A DNA stretch of 64,000 nt. Origin: Leptodactylus fallax (taxonomy: Eukaryota; Chordata; Amphibia; Anura; Leptodactylidae). Both the position numbers and the translations under genes were made by a program. Position 1 is the stretch's first letter, and every line of letters starts with the position of its first letter. A model generated the notes under the pieces. The model was given only the letters and a program-made list of their open reading frames with translations, was not told the DNA's origin and did not search any database. The stretch covers positions 434,001-498,000 of the forward strand of contig CAMRHE010000331.1 in assembly GCA_947044405.1 (NCBI GenBank). Reading direction: 5' to 3'. Shown here piece by piece: positions 48,951 through 60,674 of this stretch.

Positions 48951-51900
48951 ATGGCTAGAAATGGGAACAAGATGGCGGAAAGTCTATTAAATCTCACCCT
49001 AGAGATCATCTACCAGCTTACTGGAGAGGTGAGAGATTCTGATGATGTCACATTATATCATTCTTATCTATAGTAATAACAGATGATATGACTGGAGAGG
49101 TGATGGACTCTGGACATGGATGTAGTGATATTTATTAATGTGTCTCTCCATAACCAGGATTACACAGTAGTGAAGAAGACCTCTAGTGGGCGCTGTCAGG
49201 CTCCTGTGTATGAAGGATATGGAGGAACTCTGAGCCCAATCCTGGGGCCTCCACCTCACCCCCTGATACAGGAGGAGATCAATGACCAGAAGATCCTAGA
49301 ACTCACCAACAAGATGCTGGAGCTGCTGACTGGAGAGGTGACACTGCTGGGAATGCTGGGACATTATACAGTAACTGGAGGGGTCTGGGTGATGACTGTA
49401 TCATTGTGTTGTCAGGTTCCTATAAGGTGTCAGGATGTCGCTGTCTATTTCTCCATGGAGGAGTGGGAGTATTTAGAAGGACACAAGGATCTGTACAAGG
49501 AGGTCATGATGGAGGACCACCAGCCCCTCACATCACCAGGTAATAGACATGACTATATACACATGGACTTCCATTATTTGTATGTACAGAATGAATTCAG
49601 TCCCTGTCTGTGTTTCCTACAGGTAGATCCAGTAAGAGGACAACACCGGAGAGATGTCCCAGTCCTCTTCTTCCACAGGATGATCAGGTAGATGGAGATA
49701 TTCCCTATGATGTGTAGACGGGCTGTGAAGTCCTTGTGGTCAGTCTTGGGTTATCCAGCAGTATTAGATGGTTTATACTTGTGTAATGAGAGGTGGAGAT
49801 GGAGGATAAAGCTGACCATAGACATTACATGTTGTCTGGATCTTCTCACAATCTTCTGTCTATGGAGACTGCTGGTTCCAGTAAGGAGTAGAGATTAGTG
49901 ATTTGGCACAAATCAAATTTGTTATGAGTTTCCCAAAAGTTTTAGATTTTAGTGACCACCAGGACCTCAGACCACATGAGCCTCCCCATAATGCCTTGCA
50001 GACAGCCCTCAGTCACTCAGGAGGATCTTTAGGTGAGAGGACATTGATGCACTGTATTGATTTCGGTGACCCATCATCTAATATCTATGTCCAGCTTCTA
50101 GAACAGCGACAGCTATTGGGCTCAGGTAACCCAATTTTTCCAGCTGTGATGACTTACATTATTTGTTTCACAGCTTTTAACTCAAGATAAAGATCTGGAT
50201 GCTATTGATGCTATATCCATAAGAATAAAAGAAGAGCCCTATGTGAGTGGTGATGGGAAGTGTGAGGAGGACATCCCTACAGGGAACCGCCCAGGTAAGG
50301 AGTCACCACTAGATAAAGCATGGAAGAGCCAAACCGACCATTTCCACCCCATTCTAAAATTTTTACAGCTTCCCAGTACATTGTACAGAATAATAAATGG
50401 GACCATTACAAAGTAAAATTTGTCCCGCAAACATTAAGCCCTCATAGGGCTCTGTGAACAGAAAAAATAAAATAGTTACAGGGTTTGGAAGACGAGGAGT
50501 CAAGAACGAAAATCGAAGGACTCCAGTTTTTCACATAAAACAATACAATATTGAGACATGGTAACAATGGCCATAATTCACAACACAGTGACTCCAAAGG
50601 GATGTAGTGAATAAAGTGGGTACTTTATTAGCCTATCGGTAGTGATGTTTCGGCTCACATCAGTTATTAACACGCCCACTTCTCACTTTATCTTTTTGGA
50701 TTGCACCCTTGTTTTTTGGTGATACAAAGAAATTATAAGTGGTTTAGACTGAGCGATGGAGAGATACAAGGGATCCTGGGCACTAAGCTATATGGTGCCC
50801 AAACTTTCTGATCCCAGTCCCGATTTGTATCCAAAATCAAAGTTTTTATTATTATTTTTTTTTTCCTATAATGTGGAGAAGCCTTTTGGGGTTTTACATG
50901 ATTAAAATCTTTGCATTTATCTCAATCCTTCGATCCCGGCTGTTTAACCCATTAGATGCCACGGTCAGTAGTGACCATGGCATAATAGTGGTTAAACAGA
51001 GCAGGGGGCCCATCTATCGGCTCCCCTGCAACATGATCATAAGGTGTTGATGATTTGGTATGGCCGCCAGGGATACTTCGCTGACCTAAGTATTGCAGTG
51101 TAGTATATCAGCCATCAGATGGTTGCACAGACAAGTCCTCTAGTGAGATTTTTTTTTAAAAAGTTTAAGATATTAAAAAATAATTACAAATCCCCTCTTT
51201 TCTTGCCATTAAAAATGTATCCTAATTTGATAATATTAAAAAGTAAACAAAAGTACATATCATGGGTATCGCTGTATCTGTGACAACCTGAACATACACA
51301 TTATCATGTTATTTAAGCCACACAATGAAGAACTATTTTTGGTTTTTTTTGTTCTTCCTGTCTCTGAAAAGAACTTGATCAAAAAGTTGTACGTATGCTA
51401 TAGTTGTCCAATAAGGAGTTAACTGCTCTCAATATTATTTTTAATTAAGCACTCAATATTCTTCTACACCCCGATTGAAAACAAGCTTTTAGAATGTAGG
51501 TTCTTCCCTCTGGAGCGCTGACCTCTTCTATGATCCTTTGTTGCACACAGTCTTTCCTGTATGAATAGGAACTCGCACCACAAATGTATTAGAATGTTTA
51601 TCTATCTATCTATCTATCTATCTATCTGACTCCCTCAGAGCTGCATTGTGCATTTGACCCCTGTTTATGCACGAAACACTGTGTGCATCAGAGAATCAGA
51701 AAGGAGGTCAGTGCATTGGAAGTGAGCACATAACTTCACAATAAAGTAGTCAATAAATTATTGGATAACTTTATACTACAGGATTATTTCAAATGGGGAG
51801 ACCAAAAAAATGACTGGTGGTGTTATGGTGTATTATTCAAAAATAATAAAATCCGTTTTCTTCTTGTCAGATGACAATACCCAGAGCTCGGAGGGACATC

Positions 51901-52769
51901 TGATATCTACAGATTATAAAGCAGAGGATCATGGTATCACACAAGATCCATATGAAGAACATGTCATTACCCCAGATATACCCTCAGCCCTTCACAGCAA
52001 AGATCTATCATCTGATCCTATTATACACGTCCAATCTTCTGATTCATCACAAAATATAAGTCACAGAAGGGGAGAACATCAAAGAGCTTACACTGGGGAG
52101 AAGGTACTTTTATGTTCAGAATGTGGCAAATGTTTTACCTATAAAGCAGATCTTGTTAGACATCAAAGAATTCACACAGGAGAGAGGCCATTTTCTTGTT
52201 CAGAATGTGGGAAAAGTTTTACAATGAAATCGCACATGGTTCAACATCAGAGAATTCACACAGGACAGAGGCCATTTTCTTGTTCCGAATGTGGGAAATG
52301 TTTTACTCAGAAATCGCACCTTGTTGACCATCATAGAGCTCACACAGGAGAGAAGCCATATTGGTGTGAAGAATGTGGGGAATATTTTCCTTGGAGATCA
52401 CATTTTGTTAGACATCAGAGAACTCAAGGAGGAAAGAAGACTTTTCCATGTTCAGTATGTGGGAAATGTCTTGCCAAGAAATCAGATCTTGTTGAACATC
52501 AGAGAATTCACACCGGGGAGAAGCCGTTTTCATGTACCGAATGTGGGAAATGTTTTACCCTAAAGTCATCTCTAAATGCACATCAAAGAATTCACAGAGT
52601 AAAAAAATTTTCATGTAACGAATGTGGGAAATGTTTTAATCGCAAATGGCATTTTGTTACACATCAGAGAATTCACACAGGAGAGAGGCCATTTTCATGT
52701 TCCCAATGTGGAAAGTGTTTTAACCAAAAGTCAATTCTAATGGTTCATCAAAGAATTCATATAGGGTAG
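48951..52769 (+). CDS. C2H2 zinc-finger gene E with full FAX/KRAB-like architecture (6 coding exons)
   Basis: The most complete copy: exons 48951-49028 ([15 protein letters not shown]), 49158-49337, 49416-49539 (KRAB A-box-like [11 protein letters not shown]), 49623-49687, 50174-50294 and 51871-52769 (fingers), all GT-AG, joining to 488 codons. Exons 4 and 5 together begin and end in phase 1, so they form a cassette that can be skipped or lost without shifting frame, as seems to have happened in A-D. Intron 2 is 78 bp and stop-free. Upstream lie the satellite array and a promoter-like segment. Expected role: nuclear sequence-specific transcription regulator; partners of the KRAB-like segment in frogs are not established from sequence. 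Confidence 0.9.
49623..50294 (+). CDS. Exons 4 and 5 of gene E (linker cassette with IKEEP motif)
   Basis: Exon 4 (49623-49687) encodes [22 protein letters not shown]. Exon 5 (50174-50294) encodes [45 protein letters not shown] fits a sumoylation consensus (hydrophobic-Lys-x-Glu). Both exon types are familiar from other frog FAX zinc-finger genes. No equivalents were found in genes A-D in this window. Confidence 0.85.
49690..50170. other. Intron 4 of gene E
   Basis: Partly open sequence without a recognised domain; no transposon ends seen. Confidence 0.4.
50295..51870. other. Last intron of gene E: inverted frog repeat and (TCTA)n
   Basis: 50330-50520 is the same repeat as 9640-9860 in opposite orientation (GAGCCCTATGAGGG-type core read on the - strand). 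51598-51627 is a (TCTA)n tract of 7-8 units. The rest is unassigned. Confidence 0.5.
51871..52769 (+). CDS. Zinc-finger exon of gene E: 8 C2H2 fingers, one missing a histidine
   Basis: [14 protein letters not shown] leader, acidic linker, then eight fingers with helices [63 protein letters not shown] and NQKSILMVH. Finger 4 ends HQRTQ, so the last zinc-binding His is Gln. The linker after finger 6 is shortened to HRVKKF. Helices differ more from the paralogues than the N-terminal exons do, as expected if DNA specificity diverged. Ends TAG 52767-52769. Confidence 0.94.
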
Positions 52770-54110
52770 TCGATATTTGCTTTGTTTACGGCATCATTCA
52801 TATCTATCATACAAAAATAACAGAAGAGTCGGAATGATTGTATGCAGCACACGCTGTTAAACAGATTTGTAATATCCATGGTCCATTTCTGGCCCCTTTA
52901 GGGTCACTTCTTGGTATAATTTAGTATTTTACACCTAAACAACTCTCAACTAGACAATTATTTTTATTGCGAAACAATACGTTTCTTAAAAATCCATTTT
53001 TGACACAATTCTGACAAAGAAATTCTAATTTAACATTAGTAAATCTGCCCCAATATTTTTGGTAAAACATCATTGTAGTTTTTGATGATGTTAGTTGAGC
53101 CATAACCATTGCGAAAGTGCATGGATATGTATACCCATTCACGCCACCCACAGGTTCTTGGCCACATACAGCTGATAACACATGTAAGCCCATCTTCAGG
53201 CTGCTTTCACACTACAGTTTTAGGGCTCTTTCACATGAATGACTTTGCTATCCATGAAAATAGGGATAGCGCACATATGGAAACAGGCCCATTGTAGTCA
53301 ATGGAGTCTTTCACACATCCATTTTTCTTTCATGGACTGAGGCTGAAAAATATAGAAGACAACATCCTATTTTACCAACGTAAAGAAAACACATGAATTG
53401 GACACAGATCGATCAATTTTTGTAGCCCTCAAAATAGGTTGTCCATGTGAATGCAGCCTTAATTCGTTGTATTGGTCCCAGATGGACCATACACGGATGG
53501 CATCTATGTGCTGTTTTTTTATCCTGACCCATTTGAATGGACGAGTCTAGCGTATGAAACAGATAAAACTAGAACATGCTGAGATTTTCTCGCAAGGGTC
53601 AGTGGTCCATGAGAAGAAGGCAATGCGTGAATTTGCGCATAGACTATTATGTGTCCGACTGGAAACAATAACTTCTGATCCATGTGTCCGTTTTTGACAT
53701 CCATGTTGCATTCGTTTTTCACTGATCACATTTTAGTAAATCTGGCAATGGTTTAGTAAAAGCCTGATGACACTTGAGTGAGGTCTGGTTTGTCACCCGG
53801 ATGTAGGGCTGGGGGGTTATGACCTAAATCAAAATCACGATTCATTGAACATTTTACCTCGATTACGATTAATGAACGATTATTTTAGTACACTCCCCTT
53901 TTTACATGTCACACCCCCTATTTATATGAATTTTGGTTTTGGTTATTCACATATAACCGATCTGAAATAATTGACGTTCAGAACGATTGAGATGACTTTT
54001 GATTATTTTTCGATGAATTGTCCAGCTCTATCTGGATGAGAAGCTGCTGTGTGTCCGAATTGATAAGAAATTTGTAGAATTACCAATAAACAACCTACAA
54101 GTATATTCCA
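52770..54110. other. 3' flank of gene E, unassigned
   Basis: 53215-53560 contains repeat-like segments such as GGCTCTTTCACATGAATGAC and its relatives, probably an old MITE. No gene recognised on either strand. Confidence 0.4.
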
Positions 54111-54365
54111 GATAACTCTCTTTATTTATTTCAGTAATTCAATTAAAAACACGAAACTACATTTTCATCTGATTCATTCCACACAGACTGATCTAATACA
54201 CAGACTGAGCTAATACAAACCCCCCAAAAATTAGAATATTGTGAATATGATCAGAATTGTAGACTCTGGTGTCACCTGCCAAAGTTCTCTTAGTCTGGTT
54301 CAGTGGGCTACACAATCATGGGGAAGACTGCAGAAGACAGCCACAAGGAGGGTAAAGATAAAAAA
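54110..54365 (+). mobile_element. Tc1-like transposon remnant (left end and HTH start)
   Basis: AAAAATTAGAATATTGTGAA end-like sequence, then CTCTTAGTCTGGTTCAGTGGGCTACACAATC. The transposase start ATGGGGAAGACTGCAGAAGA and CACAAGGAGGGTAAAG (54319-54358) are typical of a vertebrate Tc1 lineage. The rest is deleted. Confidence 0.55.
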
Positions 54366-54670
54366 CTTCCATTAGGAAGTTTATGTTGTCTGCAAAAAAC
54401 AAGCCCTCCTATGGCTCGGTCAATTGAAAAATGAAAAGTTATGGCTTTTGGAAGGGTAGAAGAATGTCGGATGGAGTGAGACAGAGAATTCCAGAAGAGA
54501 GGGGAAGCAGAAGAGAAGTCTTGTGATAACCATTTATAGAAGACATTGAGTTCAATGTGTCTATTCACATGACCCTTTTTTGTTAATAGTCCATTTTAAG
54601 GGGTCAAAAAGTAGGACAGCATATCATCATGGTAGAGGTACACACACAGATCTGCTGCAACTATACTTAA

Positions 54671-54956
54671 AGGGGCGATATCCTGTTTGAGGAGACCACA
54701 GTGTTCAGAAGAGCCCGGCAACTGCTTTTCTGCTTACCAAGCACAGCGCCGTACATTGTATAGTGGCTCTGCTTGGTATTACAGCTCAACCCATTCACCT
54801 GATTGGGACTGAGCTGCAAACAGACCGTGTGTCAGATGAACGTGACATCTCATAGCCTGTGATGTGGAAGCAACACTACAAACAACAGATCTGTAGGGAT
54901 CCCAGATGTCAGACTCCTGTGGATGACGTATCCTAAGTATAGTTATGAAAACCCCT
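54671..54956. mobile_element. TTAA-flanked MITE
   Basis: AGGGGCGATATCC ... AAAACCCCT between TTAA at 54667-54670 and 54957-54960. The interior has near-palindromic TACCAAGCACAGC...GCTCTGCTTGGTA. T2/Kolobok-like by target choice. Confidence 0.7.
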
Positions 54957-55104
54957 TTAAGACTTTACATACATGTTTTTTTTGTCTATGTTTGTTTTTT
55001 TTCAATGGCAATTACACTGACCTGTTCGTTTTTACAGGGCATGCACAAAACTTTAATTTTCATAGGTCCATGTGGGGGCTGCAAAACTCTGTCCCTTTAG
55101 GCTC

Positions 55105-55195
55105 CATTATTATTATTATTGATATAGCGCCCTTAATTCCATGGTGTTGGGGATGACATACATAGTACAAGTAGATCCAAGGGTGTAATATAAAG
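55105..55195 (-). repeat. L2/CR1 LINE 3' tail fragment
   Basis: Read on the - strand: ACACCATGGAATTAAGGGCG CTATATCAATAATAATAATA, the same terminal sequence as the element at 1800-2921. Confidence 0.75.
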
Positions 55196-55199
55196 GCTT

Positions 55200-55341
55200 T
55201 TTCCAGGCAAATTTTTTTTTTATTTTTTTTAAATGGTCTATTAGTGCTATTAATGGGCTAATAAGTGCACCCAAATACCTTTAGCAGTGTTTTGAGTGAT
55301 TTCTGGTTTTCTCTGGGAGCTCCTGGTATCTTCTGCATTTG
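55200..55341 (+). repeat. Interspersed repeat copy 2, left part (continues at 58776)
   Basis: TATTAGTGCTATTAATGGGC to CTTCTGCATTTG matches 25985-26130. The match breaks exactly where the Gypsy LTR begins. Confidence 0.75.
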
Positions 55342-56172
55342 TGTTAGGAAACAGATGCAGTGTAGAGCTAAGTAGTGAGTCCCAGCACCAGTCAAACCTA
55401 ATTAGAATGGTAAAAACCGTGCTGAACGTCCCGCGCTCTCCCAACCGCACTGAACCCCACCCCCCAGAGATGTTCACCAGGGCCCCTGATGGTGGGGATG
55501 GACTTGGAAGCTACTGACGGGCAGAGCGGCACGGGTCAGAGAGCGGAGAGCGCTGGACGCACAGCACACCACCAGACACAGCAGAACAGAAACCGGAATC
55601 ATTTACCAGTAGTAACAGGAGTAGGGATGTCAGTCTGCAGAGTAGAAAGCAGCAGATGGCTGCAGGCAGTAGATGGCAGCAGAGTTCCAAAGAGTTGTCG
55701 TACGGTCCGAGTCGTCAGCGTGAGGTTAGCGAAGTACAAAAGGGAAATCCAAATAGATGTGTCAAACAAGCCGGGTCGGTAACAGGAGTGCAGAGCGGTA
55801 CCAAATCCAAGTTCAAGAGGACGAAGTCTGAAGGCAAGCCGGGGTCGTTAGCAGGAGAGGGAAACCAAGGTACAAAATCGGAAGGCCAGAAGGATAGTCA
55901 AACAACAGAAGCAGGAGGTCTAGGCAGGAGATAACAGGACAGGAAATATGCAACGCTTGCTACCAGGGGAAACTGAATAGCCAGCGATTACCTGGAGCGG
56001 AAGTCCCGAAAATAAAGATTCCGACCGAGCACCTACTCCAAAACGGAATCCCGTGGGGAAGGACTGGCAAATCCCGCATACCGTCACGGAGGTTCCAGCC
56101 TGCCTCCCTAGTGGCCGGAAGCAGCACTTAGAGGATAGGACCGCTGCGGAGTTTCCGGTCCGGCTCCGTACA
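55342..56172 (-). repeat. 3' LTR of the chromovirus, 831 bp
   Basis: TGTTAGGAAACAG to GGCTCCGTACA on the + strand, next to the polypurine tract (TAACCCCCCCTTC read on +). The pol frame runs about 45 bp into it. Confidence 0.85.
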
Positions 56173-58775
56173 GTAACCCCCCCTTCTACGAGGGCCCACC
56201 GGGCCACTAAAGGCTGGACCAGGCTTGAGGGGAAACTTTTGGTGAAAATTTTTAATTAAAGTTGGTGCATGGACCAACCTGACTGACTCCCAGGAACGAT
56301 CCTCCGGCCCATACCCCTTCCAGTGTATCAGATACTGTAGAACACCTCTGAGCCTACGTGAGTCCAAAATTCTAGCCACCTCAAATTCCTGGTTCCCCTC
56401 AACTAATACAGGTGGAGGAGGGTTAACAGATGGAAGGAGATGAGGAATATATTTCTTCAACAGGGACTTATGGAAAACGTTGTGAATCTTGAGAGAAGGA
56501 GGAAGAGCCAGTGGGAAGGACACAGGGTTAATGATTTCAGTGACCTCATAACGACCAACAAATTTAGGCCCCAACGTATGAAAAGGGATTTTTAGCCTCA
56601 AATTCTTAGAGGAGAACCAAACCTTCTCCCCCAATGAAAACGTAGGACCCACCGAAGGAGCCCAATCAGCTATAGTCTTAGTAACTACCTCAATGTTCTG
56701 TAAATTACGCTGTACCTGAAGCCAGACAGTATGTAACGCCTCCGCCTCCCTATTCACCTCTGGAGTGACGGTGGTAGGAGAAAGAGAAGAAAAGCGGGGA
56801 TGGAAAGCGTAATAACAGAATAAAGGTGAAGAGTTTAAGGCAGCGTGGTGATGATTGTTCATAGCAAATTCCGCCATAGATAAATAGTTAACCCAATCAG
56901 ACTGGTTAGCAGAAATATAGCATCTCAAATACTGTTCCAAAGTCTGATTGAAGCGTTCAGTTTGTCCGTTGGTTTCAGGATGGTAAGCAGAGGGAAAAGA
57001 TAACTGGATCCCCAGAAGACTGCAAAAGCTCTCCAAAACTTAACAAGAAACTGAACGCCTCTGTCAGATGCAATGTTGTCCGGAATACCATGGAGCCTGA
57101 CCACATGGTCAAAACCAAACGGGATAATGTCTTGGCATTAGACAATTGGGCGAGAGGAACAAAGTGACACATCTTGCTAAACCTATCCACTATGGTCCAC
57201 ACAATAGTCTTTTCCCCAGAAATCGGTAAATCCGTAATAAAATCCATAGATATATGTGACCAAGGTCTGTCAGGTACCGGTAAAAAGAGTAATTCCCCAG
57301 AGGGTCTAGACCTCGGAACCTTGGCTCTAGCACATACCGAACATGCCGACACATAAGCCACAATGTCCCGAGACCTTCAATGCCACCAGTAATGTCGGGA
57401 CACTAGCCTCTTAGTACCCGAGATGCCTGGGTAGCCACATAACACGGAGTTGGAGTTCCTGTAAGACCCTAAGCCTCAACTGAGATGGGACAAACAGTTT
57501 ACCCTCGGGTGTCTCTGGAGGGGCAGAGTGCTGATTTTGCTTGATCTCGGATGCTAAGCCCAACGAGACAAAAGAAGCCACAATCCCCTGGGGGAGAATT
57601 GATTCTGGCTGGGAACAATCAGAAGAACCAAAACTTCTAGACAAAGCATCTGCTCTAATATTTTTGGACCCTAGCCTAAAAGTGACAACGAAATTGAACC
57701 TGGTAAAAAATAGTGCCTACCTAGTTTGTCTAGGCTTCAATCTCTTAGCAGATTCCAGAAATTCCAAATTCTTATGGTCAGTTAAGACAGTTATCTTGTG
57801 TCTAGCTCCCTGTAGGAAATGTCGCCACTCCTCAAAAGCCCATTTGATGGCCAATAGTTCTCAGTTACCAATATCATAATTCCTTTCGGAAGAGGAGAAT
57901 TTCCTGGAGGAGAAAGCACAGGGTCTGAGTTTAGTGAAAGAGGAAGGTCCTTGGGACAAGACAGCCCATACTCCTACTTCCGAGGCATCAACTTCAACAA
58001 TAAGAGGTTCGCTAAGATCGGGGTGAATAAGAACCGGAGCTCTAGAAAACGTTTGCTTTAAAAAAATCAAATCCATAGCCTCCTGATTCCAGTTTATCAA
58101 ATCCTCCCCCTTGTGAGTGAGATCAGTCAGCGGTTCTGCTATAGTGGAAAAATTGGCAATAAACCTCCGATAGTAATTTGAAAAGCCAAGAAACCTTTGC
58201 AAGGCCTTTAGTGAGGTGGGTCGAACCCAGTTGAGCACAGCCTGAACCTTGGCTGGGTCCATGCTGATGGCCGAGGAAGACAAGACATAACCCAGAAAAG
58301 ACAATTGCTGGACTCTAAAAAGGCATTTTTCCCACTTAGCAAATAACTTGTTGTCCCTCAGGACTTCCATAACAGACCTAACATGCTTAACGTGAGACTC
58401 CTAGTCTTGTGAAAAAAACAAAATATCATCTAATTAAACAATGACAAAATGACCAGTAAAATTCCGAAAAATGTCATTCACAAAATTCTAAAATACTGTG
58501 GGTGCATTACTCAAGCCGAAGGGCATTACCAAGTACTCGTAATGGCCCTCAGTCGTGTTAAATGTGGTCTTCCACTCGTCTCCCTCCCAAATCCGAATAA
58601 GATTATAGACCCCTCTCAAATCTAATTTGGAAAAAAATTTAGCCCCATAAATCTGGTTTAATAAATCGGGAATAAGAAGCAGAGGATACTGGTTCTTCAC
58701 CGTAATCTTGTTTAGGGCCCGGTAATCAATACAGGGCCTCAAACCGCCATCCTTCTTTTTAACAAAAAAGAATCC
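56128..58775 (-). pseudogene. Chromovirus pol (RT, RNase H, integrase, chromodomain), broken
   Basis: From the N-terminus: [18 protein letters not shown] (58740), [14 protein letters not shown] (58490); the YxDD box near 58430 has its Tyr codon changed to a stop; FLGYVLSSSAISMDPAKVQA and VEVDASEVGVWAVLSQ of RNase H (58260-57960); CARAKVPRSRPSG and WSHISMDFITDLP of the integrase (57330-57250); [20 protein letters not shown] (56990); then the chromodomain VARILDSRRLRGVLQYLIHW KGYGPEDRSWE (56390-56300), which in chromoviruses binds modified histone H3 to guide insertion. Several frameshifts. Confidence 0.93.
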
Positions 58776-58995
58776 GGTGGTGGTCGGGGGAGGGGGTGGA
58801 ATAGTATTGGTGACATTCTGTTTCCGGAAAAGGAAAACGGAATGTCACAGGAAAATCAGAAAATGTGCCTGGGGCCCCGGCGATCTGGGCAAATATACAT
58901 TTTTGATAAAGTAAGTTAGTTAGAAGTTAGGCGGTGGGGAGGGTGTTTAGTTTAGGCTTAAATTATCATTTTATAGTGGACAAACCGTTTAAGGC
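58776..58995 (+). repeat. Interspersed repeat copy 2, right part
   Basis: GGGGGAGGGGGTGGAATAGT to GTGGACAAACCGTTTAAG matches 26440-26635. About 300 bp of the repeat present in copy 1 are missing at the retrotransposon junction. Confidence 0.75.
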
Positions 58996-59675
58996 TCAGC
59001 TTTGGCCCCTGCTCAACTTCTCCACACAACCGTCAGCCATGTACATTTTAGCAGCATTTACATTTCCCTTTCCTTCTCTGTCTGGCCCAGACCACCATGA
59101 TAGCTTCTTCACAACACGTCTCTACACTCAAGCTTACCATCATTCCCATCCCGTATTAGTTACCCCAAATGTCTCCTTTTGTGCCTCTCCCAGAGAATCT
59201 CTCCTTGACGATATGCTGTTGAGAAGCTGGTTGCAGATTGGACCCCTATGTTTACATCAGTAAGCACAAGTATAACTAACTAGATGACCAATCTGATACA
59301 AGTAGGAAAAAGGGACCCTGCCCGCAGGCTACAATCTATATGGGAAGGTTGGTGGACACAATGGGTGCCGGTAACAGTTCCTCCTATAGCGGCACAGTGG
59401 CAGCAGCGTTACTGTGTGTCGTCTGCTACTCTATAGAGATGAGTCTTCAGGTGACGTCTGAAGGTTTGGATTGTTGGGGAAAGTCTTATGGAAAACATGG
59501 ACAGGACACTGATACATCCGTGTGCCACGTGTAGTGTTTTTCATGGACATGTACAGGACAATTACACATATAGCTCTGCTACACACAAGTTACACAGCTC
59601 TACTACATGTAACATGCACATCACACACTGCTAGGTGCACATTACGAAGGTAACCATTACATGGATGTTACACAT
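58996..59675. other. Spacer with decayed 30-bp satellite
   Basis: 59568-59640 still shows GCTCTGCTACACACAAGTTA CACAGCTCTACTACATGTAA, a worn version of the satellite at 5995, 27155 and 47495. The rest has no gene (59340-59534 is open but has no recognisable domain). Confidence 0.5.
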
Positions 59676-60201
59676 TGTAAGTATGTGAGCCAGAGGGCGC
59701 TGTTGAGCGACCCAGGCCAGGCCAGAAAAGGCTCTCAGCCACGCCTTTGGGTGGGGGCATGTATCTCCAGTAGTCTGGAGTATCCTGCAGGAAGCAGGAG
59801 ATGGTGGACCCACCTGGACAGATAGACGGTCTGTGCCAGAAGTGCTCAGGTCCACAGGGGACTTTTGGTGGAGCTGAGCAATAGTCAGGACCAGCCAGGG
59901 ACAGAGAGGAAGTCTGTCCAAGAGGGCTGGGATCCAGAGAGGACTTACAGAGACTAAGTCAAGCTCTTATTGCCCCCCCCCCCCCCCAGAGGCTAGTTAG
60001 GGACTCAAGAAGTCAGTTAGTGCCCTAACTGTGGCCTAGGTGTTTGTTGTTTTGCTGTGTTGCAGTAAAGCTGAATAAAGCCACTTTTATTTACACTTGG
60101 ACCGTCTGAAAGCTATCTTTCCGGCGCCCAGTACCACGAACCACCGCTGTCCGGACCAGGACAAGCCGCCATTTTGAGTGTAATTCCCCTAAACTGTCAC
60201 A
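59676..60201 (+). mobile_element. 5' LTR-like sequence upstream of the myosin-tail frame
   Basis: TGTAAGTATGTGAGCC to CCCTAAACTGTCACA (TG...CA), about 526 bp. AATAAA at about 60073 is followed by roughly 125 bp, the layout of a polyadenylation signal and R/U5. TATGGTGGAGAATCGCGCGC lies directly after the end and looks like a primer-binding site (TGG start). The matching 3' LTR would be right of the window, so the call rests on structure only. Confidence 0.65.
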
Positions 60202-60203
60202 TA

Positions 60204-60221
60204 TGGTGGAGAATCGCGCGC
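60204..60221 (+). other. Candidate primer-binding site
   Basis: TGGTGGAGAATCGCGCGC begins two bases after the LTR-like CA end. Consistent with tRNA priming, but the tRNA was not identified. Confidence 0.4.
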
Positions 60222-60674
60222 AGAAAGAGATCCACGCAAGTCCTGGAAGACAAGTGTTTGGTGACTGCAGTACTGCTAAGTGTGCATTGTGGCCTACAGC
60301 TGGAAGAAATCTGTGATTTCAACTGAAGAAACCCAGGAGGGGGTGAGTGATTTGCAACATAGCAAGGTGAAAGTAAAACTCTGGATGAGGAATCCAGGGA
60401 ATGGACTTTGTGTATACTGTGGCACAGAAGTCTGTGAAGTGTTTGCTGATGGCAAGAAAATAAGCAATGTGTGTAGAAGCTGGATATTGCAAACAGTGTG
60501 AAAGGCTATGGTGCCATGTTGGTGTTTTCTGTGGAAGACAGAAGAAAATGCTGGTTGTTGTAGTGCCACATAAGTTAACTGTTTGAATACATGTGACTGC
60601 AGAAGATAGCAAAAAGTTGCTGCCGGTTGAACCCAAGGTTGCTGTGAAATATTGTGTAAGCTTGTTAGTAAACC

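Larger units (their letters stand above)
55342..58775 (-). mobile_element. Chromodomain Ty3/Gypsy retrotransposon (chromovirus), 5'-truncated
   Basis: 3' LTR at 55342-56172 and pol on the - strand from about 58775 to 56128 in the usual order: reverse transcriptase, RNase H, integrase, chromodomain. Gag, protease and the 5' LTR are absent. The left border cuts into a host repeat at TTCTGCATTTG; the right border joins later sequence of that repeat, so part of the host repeat was lost too. Confidence 0.92.

Noticed and set aside
60280..60501. 73-codon leader frame upstream of the myosin-like frame
   Set aside because: No recognisable domain, short, and in a likely 5' leader. Could be an upstream ORF but nothing supports it.
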